Shown: one piece after another, positions 35,532-44,683 of the stretch | Numbering within the stretch: position 1 is the first letter of the stretch | Layout: every line of letters starts with the position of its first letter | DNA from: an uncultured beta proteobacterium | GTDB lineage: Bacteria > Pseudomonadota > Gammaproteobacteria > Burkholderiales > Burkholderiaceae_C | Length of the DNA stretch: 64,000 nucleotides | Assembly (NCBI GenBank): GCA_903828235.1 | Contig: CAIKLM010000155.1 | Coordinates: 1 to 64,000, forward strand | Direction: 5' to 3' | Position numbers and translations under genes: made by a program | Notes under the pieces: model-generated | Told to the model about the DNA's origin: nothing | Seen by the model: the letters and a program-made list of their open reading frames with translations, nothing else | Database searches by the model: none

Positions 35532-38438
35532 ATGACACCTCAGGAGTTCGTCGCCAAGTGGCGGCCCGGCACGCCCTCGCACGGCCTGAGCGAGCGCGCC
35601 GGGGCGCAGCCGCACTTCATCGACCTGTGCCGCGCGCTGGGCGTGCCCGAGCCTGGCGAGCCCGAGCGCTACTGCTTCGAGCGCGGCGTCACCAAGACGG
35701 GCAGCGCCGCCGCGCGCACGGACGGCTTTGCCGACGTGTGGCTGAAGGGCCACTTCGCCTGGGAGTACAAGCGCCCCGGCCGCAGCCTGGGGGAAGCGCT
35801 CAAGCAATTGATGATGTACGCGCTGCCGCTGGAAAGCCCGCCGCTGCTGGTGGTGTGCGACCGCGTCAGCCTGGAGGTGCACACGCACTTCACCGGCACG
35901 CCCAGCGAGCGCCACGTGTTCGACCTGGCCCAGCTGGCCGACCCCGCCATGCAGCAGCGCCTGCGCACGCTGTGGACGGCGCCCGAGGCCTGGCGGCCGA
36001 AGCTCAGCAACCGCGAGATCACCGAGCAGGCCGCGCGCACCTTTGCGGCCACCGCCGAGCGGCTGCGCGCCGCCGGCATACCGGCCGAGGTGGTGAGCCA
36101 CTTTCTTACGCAGTGCGTGTTCTGCTTCTTTGCCGAGGACGTGGGCCTGCTGCCCGAGCGCCTGTTCGAGCGGCTGATGCACGCGCGCGTGAGCGCCGCG
36201 CAGACGGCGGCGCAGCTGGCCACGCTGCTGGCCACCATGCGCGACGGCGGCCTGTTCGGCGTGGCCGCCGTGCCCTGGTTCAACGGCGGCCTGTTCGCCG
36301 ACGTGAACGTGCCGCCGCTGGCCGAGGCCGACATCGCCGCGCTGCGCACCGCCAGCACGCTGGACTGGAGCGCCATCGACCCCAGCATCTTCGGCACGCT
36401 GTTCGAGCGCGGGCTGGACCCGGCCAAGCGCGCGCAGCTGGGCGCGCACTACACCGACCCGGCCACCATCGCGCGGCTGGTGGAGCCGGTGGTGACGCGG
36501 CCGCTGCTGGCCGAATGGGCCGTGGCGCGCGGCGGCGTGGCCGCGGCGCTCGCCAAAAGCAAGAAGCACGGCGACAAGGCCTGGCAGCAGGCGCAGGCCG
36601 CGTTCGCGGGCTTCCTGGAGCGGCTGCGCTGGTACAAGGTGCTCGACCCCGCCTGCGGCAGCGGCAACTTCCTGTACCTGGCGCTGAAGGCGCTGAAGGA
36701 CGTGGAGCACCAGGTCAACCTCGAGGCCGAGGCCCTGGGCCTGGAGCGGCAGATCGACGGCACCGGCCCGCACAACGTGCTGGGCATCGAGCTGAACGAA
36801 TACGCAGCCGAGCTGGCGCGCGTGACGGTGTGGATCGGCGAGCTGCAGTGGCGCGTGCAGCGCGGCTACCCCTTCAAGCTGGACCCGGTGCTGGAGCCGC
36901 TGGATCACATCGAGTGTCGGGATGCGGTGCTGGCGGGTGATGGCCAGCCGGCGCACTGGCCCAGCGCCGATGCCGTGGTGGGCAACCCGCCCTTCGTGGG
37001 CGACAAGAAGATGCGCGCCGAGCTGGGCGACGCCTACACCGAGGCGCTGCGCGCGGCCTACAAGGGGCGGGTGCCGGGCGGGGCGGACCTGGTGTGCTAC
37101 TGGTTCGAGCAGGCGCGGCGGGCTATTGAACAGGGGCGGCTGCAGCGCGCGGGGCTGGTGGCGACGAACTCCATCCGCGGCGGCAGGAACCGCGAGGTGC
37201 TGGATGCCATCGTGAAGCAGACGCGCATCTTCGAGGCCTGGAGCGACGAGGCCTGGGTGAATGACGGGGCGGCGGTGCGGGTGTCGTTGGTGGCGTTTGG
37301 GGAGTCGTTGCAGCCTCAGACGCTAAATGGCAGCCGCGTTCCCGCGATCAACAGTGATCTCACGTCGCAAGCCGCTGACCTGACCTCTGCGACACGGCTA
37401 TCCGAGAACCGGGGCGGGTGCTACTACACGACAGTGAAGGCAGGTAGCTTCGATGTAGCCGGTGATGTGGCTCGTGCTTGGCTGTCTCAGCCGAATCCAC
37501 ATCAGCGACCGAACAGCGACGTTGTCAGGCCCTGGATGAACGCGATGGACTTGACCCGCCGCAGCGCCGACAAGTGGGTCGTTGACTTCGGTTGCGAGAT
37601 GGGGCTCGACGATTCGACGCTCTATGAGGTGCCTTTCTCGCACGTACTTGAACACGTCAAGCCGGAACGCGATCAGACCCGACGGGACAAGTACCGCAAC
37701 ATTTGGTGGCAGTTCGCTGAGCCGATTCCAGGACTGCGACGCGCGCTCAAGGGTGTGGACCGTTTCATCGCGACGCCTGCTGTCGCAAAGCATCGGGTAT
37801 TCGCTTGGGTTTCTTCCGCCGTAGTGCCGGACCACGCTCTGATGGCAATCGCCCGCGCCGACGACACCACCTTCGGCGTCCTGCACAGCCGCCTGCACGA
37901 ACTCTGGTCGCTGCGCATGTGCACCTGGATGGGCAAGGGCAACGACCCCCGCTACACCCCCACCACCTGCTTCGAGACCTTCCCCTTCCCCGCCGGCCTC
38001 ACCCCCGCCGACACCGCCCACCAGCGCACCGAGCCGCTCGCCAGCGGCGCCCTCATCCCGGCCGAGCTGCCGCCCGCCGTGCGCGCCCACGCCGAGGCCA
38101 TCGCCCAGGCCGCCCACCGCCTGGTGGCCCTGCGCGAGGCCTGGCTCAACCCGCCGGAGTGGACCGTGCGCGTGCCCGAGGTCGTGCCGCTGGGCCTGGC
38201 CACCAGCCCCTACCCCGAGCGCATCGTCGCCCGCCCCGGCTTCGAGGCCGAACTGGCCAAGCGCACGCTCACCAACCTGTACAACCAGCGCCCCACCTGG
38301 CTGGCCCAGGCCCACGAGGCGCTGGACGCCGCCGTGGCCCCCGCCTACGGCTGGGCCGACTGGGCGCCCGCGATGCCCGACGACGAGATCCTGCGCCGGC
38401 TGCTGGCGCTCAACCGCGAGCGGGCCGGGGCTGGATAA
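35532..38438 (+). CDS. MmeI-like Type IIL restriction-modification enzyme
   Basis: A 968-residue single-chain enzyme combining nuclease, methyltransferase and recognition domains. The N-terminal nuclease site is D68 in FADVWLKGHF followed by E78 and K80 in WEYK (PD-ExK form). The adenine methyltransferase core has DPACGSGNF (motif I, D372) and VVGNPPFVG (motif IV, N485), the gamma-class order seen in MmeI. The C-terminal third contains the target-recognition domain; bases 37310-37850 are AT-richer than the rest (two rows counted: 37 and 35 G+C of 60). ATG 35532 (MTPQEFVAKW) is the family start; ATG 35523 is 3 codons earlier. It is followed after 7 nt by a toxin-antitoxin pair. Confidence 0.9.
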   Translation: MTPQEFVAKWRPGTPSHGLSERAGAQPHFIDLCRALGVPEPGEPERYCFERGVTKTGSAAARTDGFADVWLKGHFAWEYKRPGRSLGEALKQLMMYALPLESPPLLVVCDRVSLEVHTHFTGTPSERHVFDLAQLADPAMQQRLRTLWTAPEAWRPKLSNREITEQAARTFAATAERLRAAGIPAEVVSHFLTQCVFCFFAEDVGLLPERLFERLMHARVSAAQTAAQLATLLATMRDGGLFGVAAVPWFNGGLFADVNVPPLAEADIAALRTASTLDWSAIDPSIFGTLFERGLDPAKRAQLGAHYTDPATIARLVEPVVTRPLLAEWAVARGGVAAALAKSKKHGDKAWQQAQAAFAGFLERLRWYKVLDPACGSGNFLYLALKALKDVEHQVNLEAEALGLERQIDGTGPHNVLGIELNEYAAELARVTVWIGELQWRVQRGYPFKLDPVLEPLDHIECRDAVLAGDGQPAHWPSADAVVGNPPFVGDKKMRAELGDAYTEALRAAYKGRVPGGADLVCYWFEQARRAIEQGRLQRAGLVATNSIRGGRNREVLDAIVKQTRIFEAWSDEAWVNDGAAVRVSLVAFGESLQPQTLNGSRVPAINSDLTSQAADLTSATRLSENRGGCYYTTVKAGSFDVAGDVARAWLSQPNPHQRPNSDVVRPWMNAMDLTRRSADKWVVDFGCEMGLDDSTLYEVPFSHVLEHVKPERDQTRRDKYRNIWWQFAEPIPGLRRALKGVDRFIATPAVAKHRVFAWVSSAVVPDHALMAIARADDTTFGVLHSRLHELWSLRMCTWMGKGNDPRYTPTTCFETFPFPAGLTPADTAHQRTEPLASGALIPAELPPAVRAHAEAIAQAAHRLVALREAWLNPPEWTVRVPEVVPLGLATSPYPERIVARPGFEAELAKRTLTNLYNQRPTWLAQAHEALDAAVAPAYGWADWAPAMPDDEILRRLLALNRERAGAG

Positions 38439-38445
38439 TCCCGCC

Positions 38446-38790
38446 ATGGACGCGCCCGCACTGCCCCGCTGTCTGCTCGAGCACCTCGGCGACATCGAGC
38501 GCCTGTGCCAAGCCTACGGCGTGGCGCGGCTCGAGGTCTTCGGTTCCGCTGCCGACGGCCGTTTCGACCCCGCGCGCAGCGACGTCGATCTCATCGTCGA
38601 TCTCGCCCCTGAAACCACGCGCGGCCTGGCCGAACGCTTTTTCGGCCTTTCTGACGCGCTCGAATCCGTGCTGGGCCGCAAGGTCGACCTGCTCACCGAC
38701 GCGTCCATCCGCAACCCCTACCTGCGGCGCTCGGTGGACGCGAGCCGGCGCGAGATCTATGTCCACTCGCCTGCTGAAGCATCTGGCTGA
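38446..38790 (+). CDS. mntA: MntA-like nucleotidyltransferase antitoxin
   Basis: A 114-residue minimal nucleotidyltransferase. EVFGSAADGRFDPARSDVD carries the GS...DxD catalytic signature, with 11 residues between GS and DxD instead of the usual 10. In characterised pairs MntA transfers AMP units to a tyrosine of HepT and so disarms it. The C-terminal part (GRKVDLLTDASIRNPYLRRS) is the family ending. It begins 7 nt after the restriction enzyme stop, and its last 32 nt overlap the HepT gene, so the three genes probably form one transcript. Confidence 0.87.
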   Translation: MDAPALPRCLLEHLGDIERLCQAYGVARLEVFGSAADGRFDPARSDVDLIVDLAPETTRGLAERFFGLSDALESVLGRKVDLLTDASIRNPYLRRSVDASRREIYVHSPAEASG

Positions 38791-39106
38791 CGCCGAGGCG
38801 GCAGCGGGGCTGGCGCTGGAGTTCATCGGCGGACTCGAACTCGCCGAGTACCGCGCGTCGGCCCTGGTCCGCTCGGCCGTGGAACGGCAGGTGGAGGTCG
38901 TGGGCGAGGCCTTTCGCCGGGCGCTAAACGAGGACGAGGCCCTGCGCGAACGCCTGCCCGAGGCAGCCTTGGCCGTGGCCATCCGGAACCGCATCGCCCA
39001 CGGCTACGACTCCATCGACGACGCCATCGTCCACGAGACCGTGAGCCAGCGCTTCGTGGGCTTGCGCGACGCGTTGCGCCGGGAGATGGCCGCGCGCGGC
39101 GGCTGA
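38759..39106 (+). CDS. hepT: HepT-like HEPN ribonuclease toxin
   Basis: A 115-residue helical HEPN-domain protein (DUF86). The catalytic motif is RNRIAHGY, fitting R-x4-H-x-Y exactly: Arg and His make the RNase site and the tyrosine is the residue AMPylated by MntA. The ATG at 38759 lies inside the MntA gene (32-nt overlap in another frame), a tight arrangement that ties the two products together. The pair resembles the MntA-HepT module of Shewanella. Linked to a restriction enzyme it could act as an addiction unit or a second line of phage defence; that is inference. Confidence 0.87.
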   Translation: MSTRLLKHLADAEAAAGLALEFIGGLELAEYRASALVRSAVERQVEVVGEAFRRALNEDEALRERLPEAALAVAIRNRIAHGYDSIDDAIVHETVSQRFVGLRDALRREMAARGG

Positions 39107-39124
39107 ACCTTTGCTGGGGTTGCC

Positions 39125-39724
39125 GTGAAGACACTGGTTCCTTCTCGGCCGCTGGACGCTGCGGAGTTCCTGGCCTGGGACGCGACGCAGACCATCCGCC
39201 ATGAGTTCTTGGGCGGCGAGGTGTGGCCGAGGCAGGGCTCGCATGAGCGCCACGTGATGGCAGCCGGCAACATCGCCATCGCGCTGCGCCGGCACTTGGC
39301 CGGCACCCCCTGCCGCACCTTCATCACCGACATGAAGCTTCGCGTCGAGGCCGTCGACGCGTTTCTCTACCCCGACGTGATGGTGACCTGCAGCGCGCGC
39401 GATGCGGGCGATCCGTTGGTCAAGCGCGAGCCGGTGCTGCTGGTGGAGGTGCTGTCACCCGCCACGGCCGCCTTCGACCGCGGCGACAAGTTCGCGGCGT
39501 ACCGCAGCCTGGATTCGCTGCGCGAGGTGCTGCTCGTGGACCCCGACCTGCGGCGCTGCGACCTGTTCAGGCGACAAGCCGTGGACGGCGGCGAGGCCTG
39601 GGTGCTGCACCCGAGCGCGCCGGGCGAGGGGGTCGAGCTGGTGTCGGTAGGGCTGGCGGTGACAGCTGATGCGCTGTGGGCGGAGGTGCCTGCGTTGGTT
39701 TCGCCTCGGTCGTCGGGCGTCTGA
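39125..39724 (+). CDS. Uma2 family putative endonuclease (DUF820)
   Basis: A 199-residue protein of the Uma2/DUF820 family, which has a restriction-endonuclease-like fold. Family features are LDAAEFLAWDATQ, HEFLGGEVWPRQGSHERHV, YPDVMVTC and LLVEVLSPATAAFDRGDKFAAY, where D and E in PDVMV and VEVLS fit the PD-(D/E)xK site. Function is unproven; the family is abundant in cyanobacteria and scattered elsewhere. The start is GTG 39125, 18 nt after the HepT stop, which suggests it belongs to the same unit. It ends next to two hairpins and the convergent metK gene. Confidence 0.85.
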   Translation: MKTLVPSRPLDAAEFLAWDATQTIRHEFLGGEVWPRQGSHERHVMAAGNIAIALRRHLAGTPCRTFITDMKLRVEAVDAFLYPDVMVTCSARDAGDPLVKREPVLLVEVLSPATAAFDRGDKFAAYRSLDSLREVLLVDPDLRRCDLFRRQAVDGGEAWVLHPSAPGEGVELVSVGLAVTADALWAEVPALVSPRSSGV

Positions 39725-39731
39725 AAGCAAC

Positions 39732-39755
39732 GACGGGCGACTCCCGTCGCCCGTC
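39732..39755. terminator. Perfect 10-bp stem hairpin after the Uma2 gene
   Basis: Arms GACGGGCGAC (39732-39741) and GTCGCCCGTC (39746-39755) enclose a TCCC loop, 8 nt after the Uma2 stop. The stem is strong but no T-run follows (the next bases are AAGTC), so it is at best a partial intrinsic terminator. Confidence 0.45.
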
Positions 39756-39808
39756 AAGTCGGCCGCTTCGCGGTGAATTGCGTTGGCTACGGCCGGGCCG
39801 GGGGCCCT

Positions 39809-39829
39809 TAACTTTGCTGCGCAAAGTTA
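39809..39829. terminator. AT-rich palindrome between Uma2 and metK
   Basis: TAACTTTGC (39809-39817) and GCAAAGTTA (39821-39829) pair perfectly around a TGC loop. It lies 41 nt beyond the metK stop and is strikingly AT-rich for this genome. It could end metK transcription or be part of a small intergenic repeat. Confidence 0.4.
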
Positions 39830-39870
39830 GCCTGCGCCGAAGAACCGCCAAGCTCGCTTCGCTCGGGGCC

Positions 39871-41052
39871 TTACAGGCCCGCAGCCGCGCGCAGCGCGGC
39901 CGCCTTGTCGGTTCTTTCCCAGCTGAACTCCGGCTCCTCGCGGCCGAAGTGCCCGTAGGCCGCGGTCTTCTCGTAGATCGGGCGCAGCAGGTCCAGCATC
40001 TGGATGATGCCCTTGGGCCGCAGGTCGAAGTGCTCCTGCACCAGCGCGGCGATCTTGTCGTCGGCGATCTTGCCCGTGCCCTCGGTGTAGATGGTCACGT
40101 TCATGGGCTTGGCCACGCCAATGGCGTAGGCCACCTGCACCTGGCACTGCTTGGCCAGGCCCGCGGCCACCACGTTCTTGGCCACGTAGCGCGCGGCGTA
40201 GGCGGCCGAGCGGTCCACCTTGGACGGGTCCTTGCCGCTGAAGGCGCCGCCGCCGTGCGGGCAGGCGCCGCCGTAGGTGTCGACGATGATCTTGCGGCCC
40301 GTCAGGCCGCAGTCACCCTGCGGGCCGCCGATGACGAAGCGGCCCGTGGGGTTGACGAGGTAGCGCGTGTTCTGCAGCCACGCCTGGGGCAGCACCGGCT
40401 TGATGATCTCCTCGATCACGGCCTCGTAGAAGCTGGCCTTCAGCCGCGTGGCCGTCTCGCTCTGGTCGGGGCTGTGCTGGGTGGAGAGCACCACGGTGTC
40501 GATGCTGTGCGGCTTGCCGTCGACGTAGCGCATCGTCACCTGGCTCTTGGCGTCGGGGCGCAGGAAGGGCAGCTTGCCGTTCTTGCGCAGCTCGGCCTGG
40601 CGCTCCACCAGCCGGTGCGCGTAGTAGATGGGCGCCGGCATCAGCTCGGGCGTCTCGTCGCAGGCGTAGCCGAACATCAGGCCCTGGTCGCCGGCGCCGG
40701 TGTTCAGGTGGTCGTCCGACGCGTGGTCCACGCCCTGCGCGATGTCGTTGCTCTGCTTGTCGTAGCAGACCATCACCGCGCAGCCCTTGTAGTCGATGCC
40801 GTACTCGGTGTTGTCGTAGCCGATGCGCTTGATGGTGTCGCGCGCCACCTGGATGTAGTCGACGTGCGCGTTGGTGGTGATCTCGCCGGCCAGCACCACG
40901 AGGCCGGTGTTGGTCAGCGTCTCGGCGGCCACGCGGCTGCGCGGGTCCTGCTTGAAGATGGCGTCGAGGATGGCGTCCGAGATCTGGTCGGCCACCTTGT
41001 CGGGGTGGCCCTCGGAGACGCTTTCAGAGGTGAAGAGGAAGTCGTTCGCCAC
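39871..41052 (-). CDS. metK: S-adenosylmethionine synthetase
   Basis: A 393-residue cytoplasmic enzyme making SAM from methionine and ATP. All signature motifs are present: [17 protein letters not shown] at the N-terminus for ATP and methionine, [12 protein letters not shown] (the active-site loop), and [17 protein letters not shown] (the phosphate loop). The ATG at 41052 gives [12 protein letters not shown], the standard start. It is divergent from the LpxL-type pair; the 215-bp gap between them shows no riboswitch I can recognise. Its product feeds the two SAM-dependent restriction-modification systems in this window, one of which ends 432 bp away. Confidence 0.98.
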   Translation of the reverse strand: MANDFLFTSESVSEGHPDKVADQISDAILDAIFKQDPRSRVAAETLTNTGLVVLAGEITTNAHVDYIQVARDTIKRIGYDNTEYGIDYKGCAVMVCYDKQSNDIAQGVDHASDDHLNTGAGDQGLMFGYACDETPELMPAPIYYAHRLVERQAELRKNGKLPFLRPDAKSQVTMRYVDGKPHSIDTVVLSTQHSPDQSETATRLKASFYEAVIEEIIKPVLPQAWLQNTRYLVNPTGRFVIGGPQGDCGLTGRKIIVDTYGGACPHGGGAFSGKDPSKVDRSAAYAARYVAKNVVAAGLAKQCQVQVAYAIGVAKPMNVTIYTEGTGKIADDKIAALVQEHFDLRPKGIIQMLDLLRPIYEKTAAYGHFGREEPEFSWERTDKAAALRAAAGL

Positions 41053-41267
41053 GGTGGGGCTCCTGGAGTGAGTGGTTTGCTGAACCTGCGTCGTCGCTGT
41101 TCAGAGACCTTCCGGAACCTGCGGCGAACGCTTTAGCGGCTTTGGTTGGCAGGCCCGGCGCCGTGGCGCCCGGTGTGCCCTGCGCGGCCTCGGTATCCTT
41201 CGGCCCCGCTGATCGCCCCGCAAGTTGTCCTTTAACTCGGCGATCGCGCGATGATATCGAAGACCCC

Positions 41268-42167
41268 GTGCCGCACACCCTCCTCGCCTGGCTCGCCCGC
41301 CGCCACCTGCGGCATTTGCACGTGACCGGTGCCGCACTGGGCTGGGTGGCCTACCTGGGCTCGGGGGTGTACCGGCGGCGGCTGCGGGCCAATGCGGCGC
41401 GCGCCGGCGTGGTCGCCGCCGACCGCCGGCGCTCGGTGGCCGAGGCCGGCAAGATGGTGATGGAACTGCCGCGCCTGTGGCTGCGCCCGCACGACGAGCC
41501 CATCGCCGACCCGCTGGCCTGGCACGGGGCCGAACTGATCGACGCCGCGCTCGCGCGCGGCCGCGGGCTGATGCTGCTGACCGCGCACCTGGGCAGCTTC
41601 GAGGTGGCGGCGCAGGCCTACGCCGAGCGCTGGGGCGCGCAGCAGCCCATGACGGCCCTGTACCGCCCAGCCCGCCAGCCGTGGCTGCGCGGGGTGATGG
41701 AGCGCTCGCGCCACCGCCCGGGCCTGCTGACGGCGCCGGCCAGCCTGGCCGGCGTGCGCCAGCTGATGCGCGCGCTCAAGGGTGGCCAGGTGGTGGGCAT
41801 GCTGCCCGACCAGGTGCCGCCCGAGGGCCTTGGCGTGTGGGCGCCGTTCTTCGGCGAGCCCGCGTACACGATGACCCTGGCGGCACGCCTTGCGGCGCAG
41901 ACGGGCTGCGAGCTGCTGCTGATCACGGTGCAGCGGCGCGCACGGGGCGGCGGCTACGACATCCACGTGGCGCCGCTGCCCGAGCCGCTGCCGCCGCCGG
42001 CGCCGCCGGCGCCGGGCCCGGGCCCCGCCGCCGAGGCCGCCTGGACGCTGGCCGCCGCCACCGTGCTGAACCGCGCGATGGAGTGGCAGATCGGGCGTCT
42101 GCCCAGCCAGTACCTGTGGGGCTACCACCGCTTCAAGCAGCCGCGCCGGCTGGAGGCCGGGGCGTGA
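41268..42167 (+). CDS. LpxL/HtrB-type lysophospholipid acyltransferase, first of a pair
   Basis: A 299-residue inner-membrane-associated acyltransferase that adds secondary acyl chains to lipid A or related lipids. The catalytic H-x4-E is in LLTAHLGSFE, and the family motif VVGMLPDQVPPEGLGVWAPFFG follows (quoted in parts: MLPDQ, APFFG). The C-terminus ends QYLWGYHRFKQP, the usual LpxL finish. I use GTG 41268 (MPHTLLAWLARR), since the upstream in-frame sequence is not protein-like. Its stop overlaps the start of the next acyltransferase as GTGA. In Burkholderiales such a pair commonly sits between metK and dapF. Confidence 0.9.
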   Translation: MPHTLLAWLARRHLRHLHVTGAALGWVAYLGSGVYRRRLRANAARAGVVAADRRRSVAEAGKMVMELPRLWLRPHDEPIADPLAWHGAELIDAALARGRGLMLLTAHLGSFEVAAQAYAERWGAQQPMTALYRPARQPWLRGVMERSRHRPGLLTAPASLAGVRQLMRALKGGQVVGMLPDQVPPEGLGVWAPFFGEPAYTMTLAARLAAQTGCELLLITVQRRARGGGYDIHVAPLPEPLPPPAPPAPGPGPAAEAAWTLAAATVLNRAMEWQIGRLPSQYLWGYHRFKQPRRLEAGA

Positions 42168-43051
42168 TCGAGAACGCGCTCGCGCGCGCCGTGCTGGCGC
42201 TGGTCTGGCTGCTCAGCGCCCTGCCCATGGCGCTGCAGGCGCGCATCGGCCGCGGCGTGGGCCGGCTGATGCACGCGCTGGCCCGCGAGCGCCGCCGCGT
42301 GGCGGCCACCAACCTGGCGCTGTGCCTGCCCGAGCTGGACGCCGCGGCACGCGACGCGCTGGTGCGCGAGCACTTCGCGCTGGCCGGCCGCAGCCTGCTG
42401 GAGCGCGGCCTGCTGTGGCACGCCTCGGCAGAGCGCCTGAAGCGGCTGGTGCACGTGGAAGGCGACGTGGGCTTCGCCGAGCGCCACCCGGGCCCGGTGA
42501 TGTGGCTGGTGCCGCACTTCCTGGCGCTGGAGGTGGCCGGTGCGGCCACGCAGCTGTTCCAGCGGCGCGTGGTGGTCGACGTGTACACGCCGCAGAGCGT
42601 GGCCGCCTTCGACGCCGCGCTGCTGAAGGGCCGCGGCCGCTTCGGCCGCGCCGAGTTCCTGCGGCGCGAGGACGGCGCGCGCGCCATCGTGCGCGCCATC
42701 CGCGGCGGGCGGGTGTTCTTCAACGCGCCCGACATGGACTTCGGCCTGCGCGACGCCGCCTTCGTGCCCTTCTTCGGCCAGCCGGCGGCCACGCTGCTGG
42801 CGCCCAGCCGGCTGGCGCGCAGCCTGGGCATGGCGGTGCAGCCCATCGTGGCCGAGATCCTGCCCGGCGGCCAGGGCTACCGCGTGATCTTCGGCGAGCC
42901 CTGGACCGACTGGCCCACCGACGATCCGCAGGCCGACGCCGCGCGCATGAACGCCTTCATCGAGGGCCAGATCCGCCAGCGCCCGGCCCAGTACCTGTGG
43001 CTGCACAAGCGTTTCAAGGCGCGGCCGCCGGGGGCGCCGCCGGTGTACTGA
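42164..43051 (+). CDS. LpxL/HtrB-type lysophospholipid acyltransferase, second of a pair
   Basis: A 295-residue paralogue of the preceding gene. The catalytic H-x4-E is in WLVPHFLALE, with FFNAPDMDFG and FVPFFGQPAATL in the place of the second conserved block, and QYLWLHKRFKARP at the end. One hydrophobic helix near the N-terminus (residues about 5-25) would anchor it in the membrane. The start is GTG 42164, overlapping the upstream stop by 4 nt, so the two are translationally coupled. The two enzymes may differ in acyl chain or acceptor; the sequence alone does not tell which. Confidence 0.9.
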   Translation: MIENALARAVLALVWLLSALPMALQARIGRGVGRLMHALARERRRVAATNLALCLPELDAAARDALVREHFALAGRSLLERGLLWHASAERLKRLVHVEGDVGFAERHPGPVMWLVPHFLALEVAGAATQLFQRRVVVDVYTPQSVAAFDAALLKGRGRFGRAEFLRREDGARAIVRAIRGGRVFFNAPDMDFGLRDAAFVPFFGQPAATLLAPSRLARSLGMAVQPIVAEILPGGQGYRVIFGEPWTDWPTDDPQADAARMNAFIEGQIRQRPAQYLWLHKRFKARPPGAPPVY

Positions 43052-43105
43052 ACCTCACGCTCGGCCGCAGGACACCCCGCCCCGAGCGGGATAATCCCGC
43101 CCACC

Positions 43106-43969
43106 ATGGCGACGCAGCAGCTGGCCTTCACCAAGATGCACGGCGCGGGCAACGACTTCGTCGTGCTCGACGCCACGCGCGCCCCGCTGGCGCTGTCGCC
43201 CCAGCAGTTGCGCCACCTGGGCGACCGCCGCTTCGGCGTCGGCGCCGACCAGATCCTGGCCGTGGAGGCCAGCAGCACGCCGGGCGTGGACTTCCGCTAC
43301 CGCATCTTCAACGGCGCCACCGGCGCCGAGGTGGAGCACTGCGGCAACGGCGCGCGCTGCTTCATGCGCTACGTGCACGAGCGCGGCCTGACGCAGGCGC
43401 GCCGCGTGAAGGTGGCCACCGTCAACCGCGTGCTCGAGCTGGTGCTCGAGGACGACGGCCGCGTCACGGTCGACATGGGCCGGCCGATGTTCGCGCACGC
43501 GGAAGTGCCCTTCGACGCCCTCGGGCTGCAGGCGCAGCCCGAGGGTGGCTTCGAGCGCTGGCCGCTGGAGGGCGCCGAGCCCTGGCGCTGGGCGGTGCTG
43601 TCGATGGGCAACCCGCACGCGGTCACGCGCGTCGACGACGTGGACAGCGCGCCCGTGGCCACGCTGGGGCCGCTGGTGGAGCGGCACCCGCGCTTCCCGG
43701 CCGGGGTGAACGTGGGCTTCCTGCAGGTGCTGTCGGGCGCCGAGGTGCGGCTGCGCGTGCACGAGCGCGACGCCGGCGAGACGCTGGCCTGCGGCACCGG
43801 CGCCTGCGCCGCCGTGGTGGCGGGCGTGCGCCTGGGCTGGCTGTCCGGCGACGTCGAGGTGCACACCCGGGGCGGCCGCCTGCGCATCCGCTGGGGCGGC
43901 GGCGCGGACGACGCCGTGCGCATGACCGGCCCCGCCGAGACCGTCTACCAAGGAGAGATCGCACTGTGA
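43106..43969 (+). CDS. dapF: Diaminopimelate epimerase
   Basis: A 287-residue cofactor-free epimerase that converts LL- to meso-diaminopimelate for lysine and peptidoglycan synthesis. The two catalytic cysteines are C79 in EHCGNGARC and C229 in [20 protein letters not shown] near the N-terminus and GNPHAV in the middle complete the signature. It starts at ATG 43106, and its stop overlaps the DUF484 start as GTGA. The order dapF-DUF484-xerC is conserved in many proteobacteria, which supports the assignment of all three. Confidence 0.97.
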   Translation: MATQQLAFTKMHGAGNDFVVLDATRAPLALSPQQLRHLGDRRFGVGADQILAVEASSTPGVDFRYRIFNGATGAEVEHCGNGARCFMRYVHERGLTQARRVKVATVNRVLELVLEDDGRVTVDMGRPMFAHAEVPFDALGLQAQPEGGFERWPLEGAEPWRWAVLSMGNPHAVTRVDDVDSAPVATLGPLVERHPRFPAGVNVGFLQVLSGAEVRLRVHERDAGETLACGTGACAAVVAGVRLGWLSGDVEVHTRGGRLRIRWGGGADDAVRMTGPAETVYQGEIAL

Positions 43970-44667
43970 GTTCCACCAGCGGCCCCCTCGCCGGCATCAC
44001 CGAGGCCGACATCGCCCACTACCTGGCCAACAACCCGGCCTTCTTCGAGCGCCACGCCGAGTTGCTGGCCAGCATCACGCTGACCAGCCCGCACGGCCAG
44101 CGCGCCGTGTCGCTGCAGGAGCGGCAGATGGAAATGCTGCGCGAGCGCATCAAGGGCCTGGAGCTGCGCATCGTGGACATGATCCGCCACGGCCAGGAGA
44201 ACCTGGCCATCGCCGACCGCATCCACCGCACCACGCGCCGCCTGCTGCTGACCACCGACGCCGCGCTGCTGCCGGTGCGCCTGGTAGAGACGCTCAAGCA
44301 CGAGTTCCTCATCCCGCAGGCCGGCATCCGGCTGTGGGGCGTGGCCGCCGAGCACGCCGCCGAGCCCTGGGCGCAGGAGGCCAGCGACGACGTGCGCACC
44401 TTCGCGGCCAGCCTGACGCTGCCCTTCTGCGGCGCCAATGGCGGCTTCGAGGCCGCGCGCTGGCTGGGCGAGGGCCCCGTGGCCTCGCTGGCCATGCTGC
44501 CGCTGCGCCAGGGCCATGGCGACAAGGAAAGCTGCTTCGGCCTGCTGGTGCTGGGCTCACCCGACCCCACGCGCTACGCGGCCGACATGGGCACCGACTT
44601 CCTCGCGCGCATCGCCGAGGTGGCCAGCGCGGCGCTGTCGCGGCTGCGCGCGCCGGCCGCGGCCTGA
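43966..44667 (+). CDS. DUF484 family protein
   Basis: A 233-residue cytoplasmic protein with an N-terminal helical part ([21 protein letters not shown], then [19 protein letters not shown] as a coiled coil) and a C-terminal GAF-like domain (residues about 90-230). Function is unknown; it is always met between dapF and xerC, as here. The start is GTG 43966 overlapping the dapF stop, preceded by AAGGAGAG. It may be needed for efficient production of the dapF-xerC operon or have an accessory role in recombination; no direct evidence is known to me. Confidence 0.9.
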   Translation: MSSTSGPLAGITEADIAHYLANNPAFFERHAELLASITLTSPHGQRAVSLQERQMEMLRERIKGLELRIVDMIRHGQENLAIADRIHRTTRRLLLTTDAALLPVRLVETLKHEFLIPQAGIRLWGVAAEHAAEPWAQEASDDVRTFAASLTLPFCGANGGFEAARWLGEGPVASLAMLPLRQGHGDKESCFGLLVLGSPDPTRYAADMGTDFLARIAEVASAALSRLRAPAAA

Positions 44668-44683
44668 CGCCCGCCTGCGGCCC

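Noticed and set aside
41053..41267. SAM-sensing riboswitch upstream of metK
   Set aside because: I could not find the conserved core of any SAM riboswitch class in either direction.
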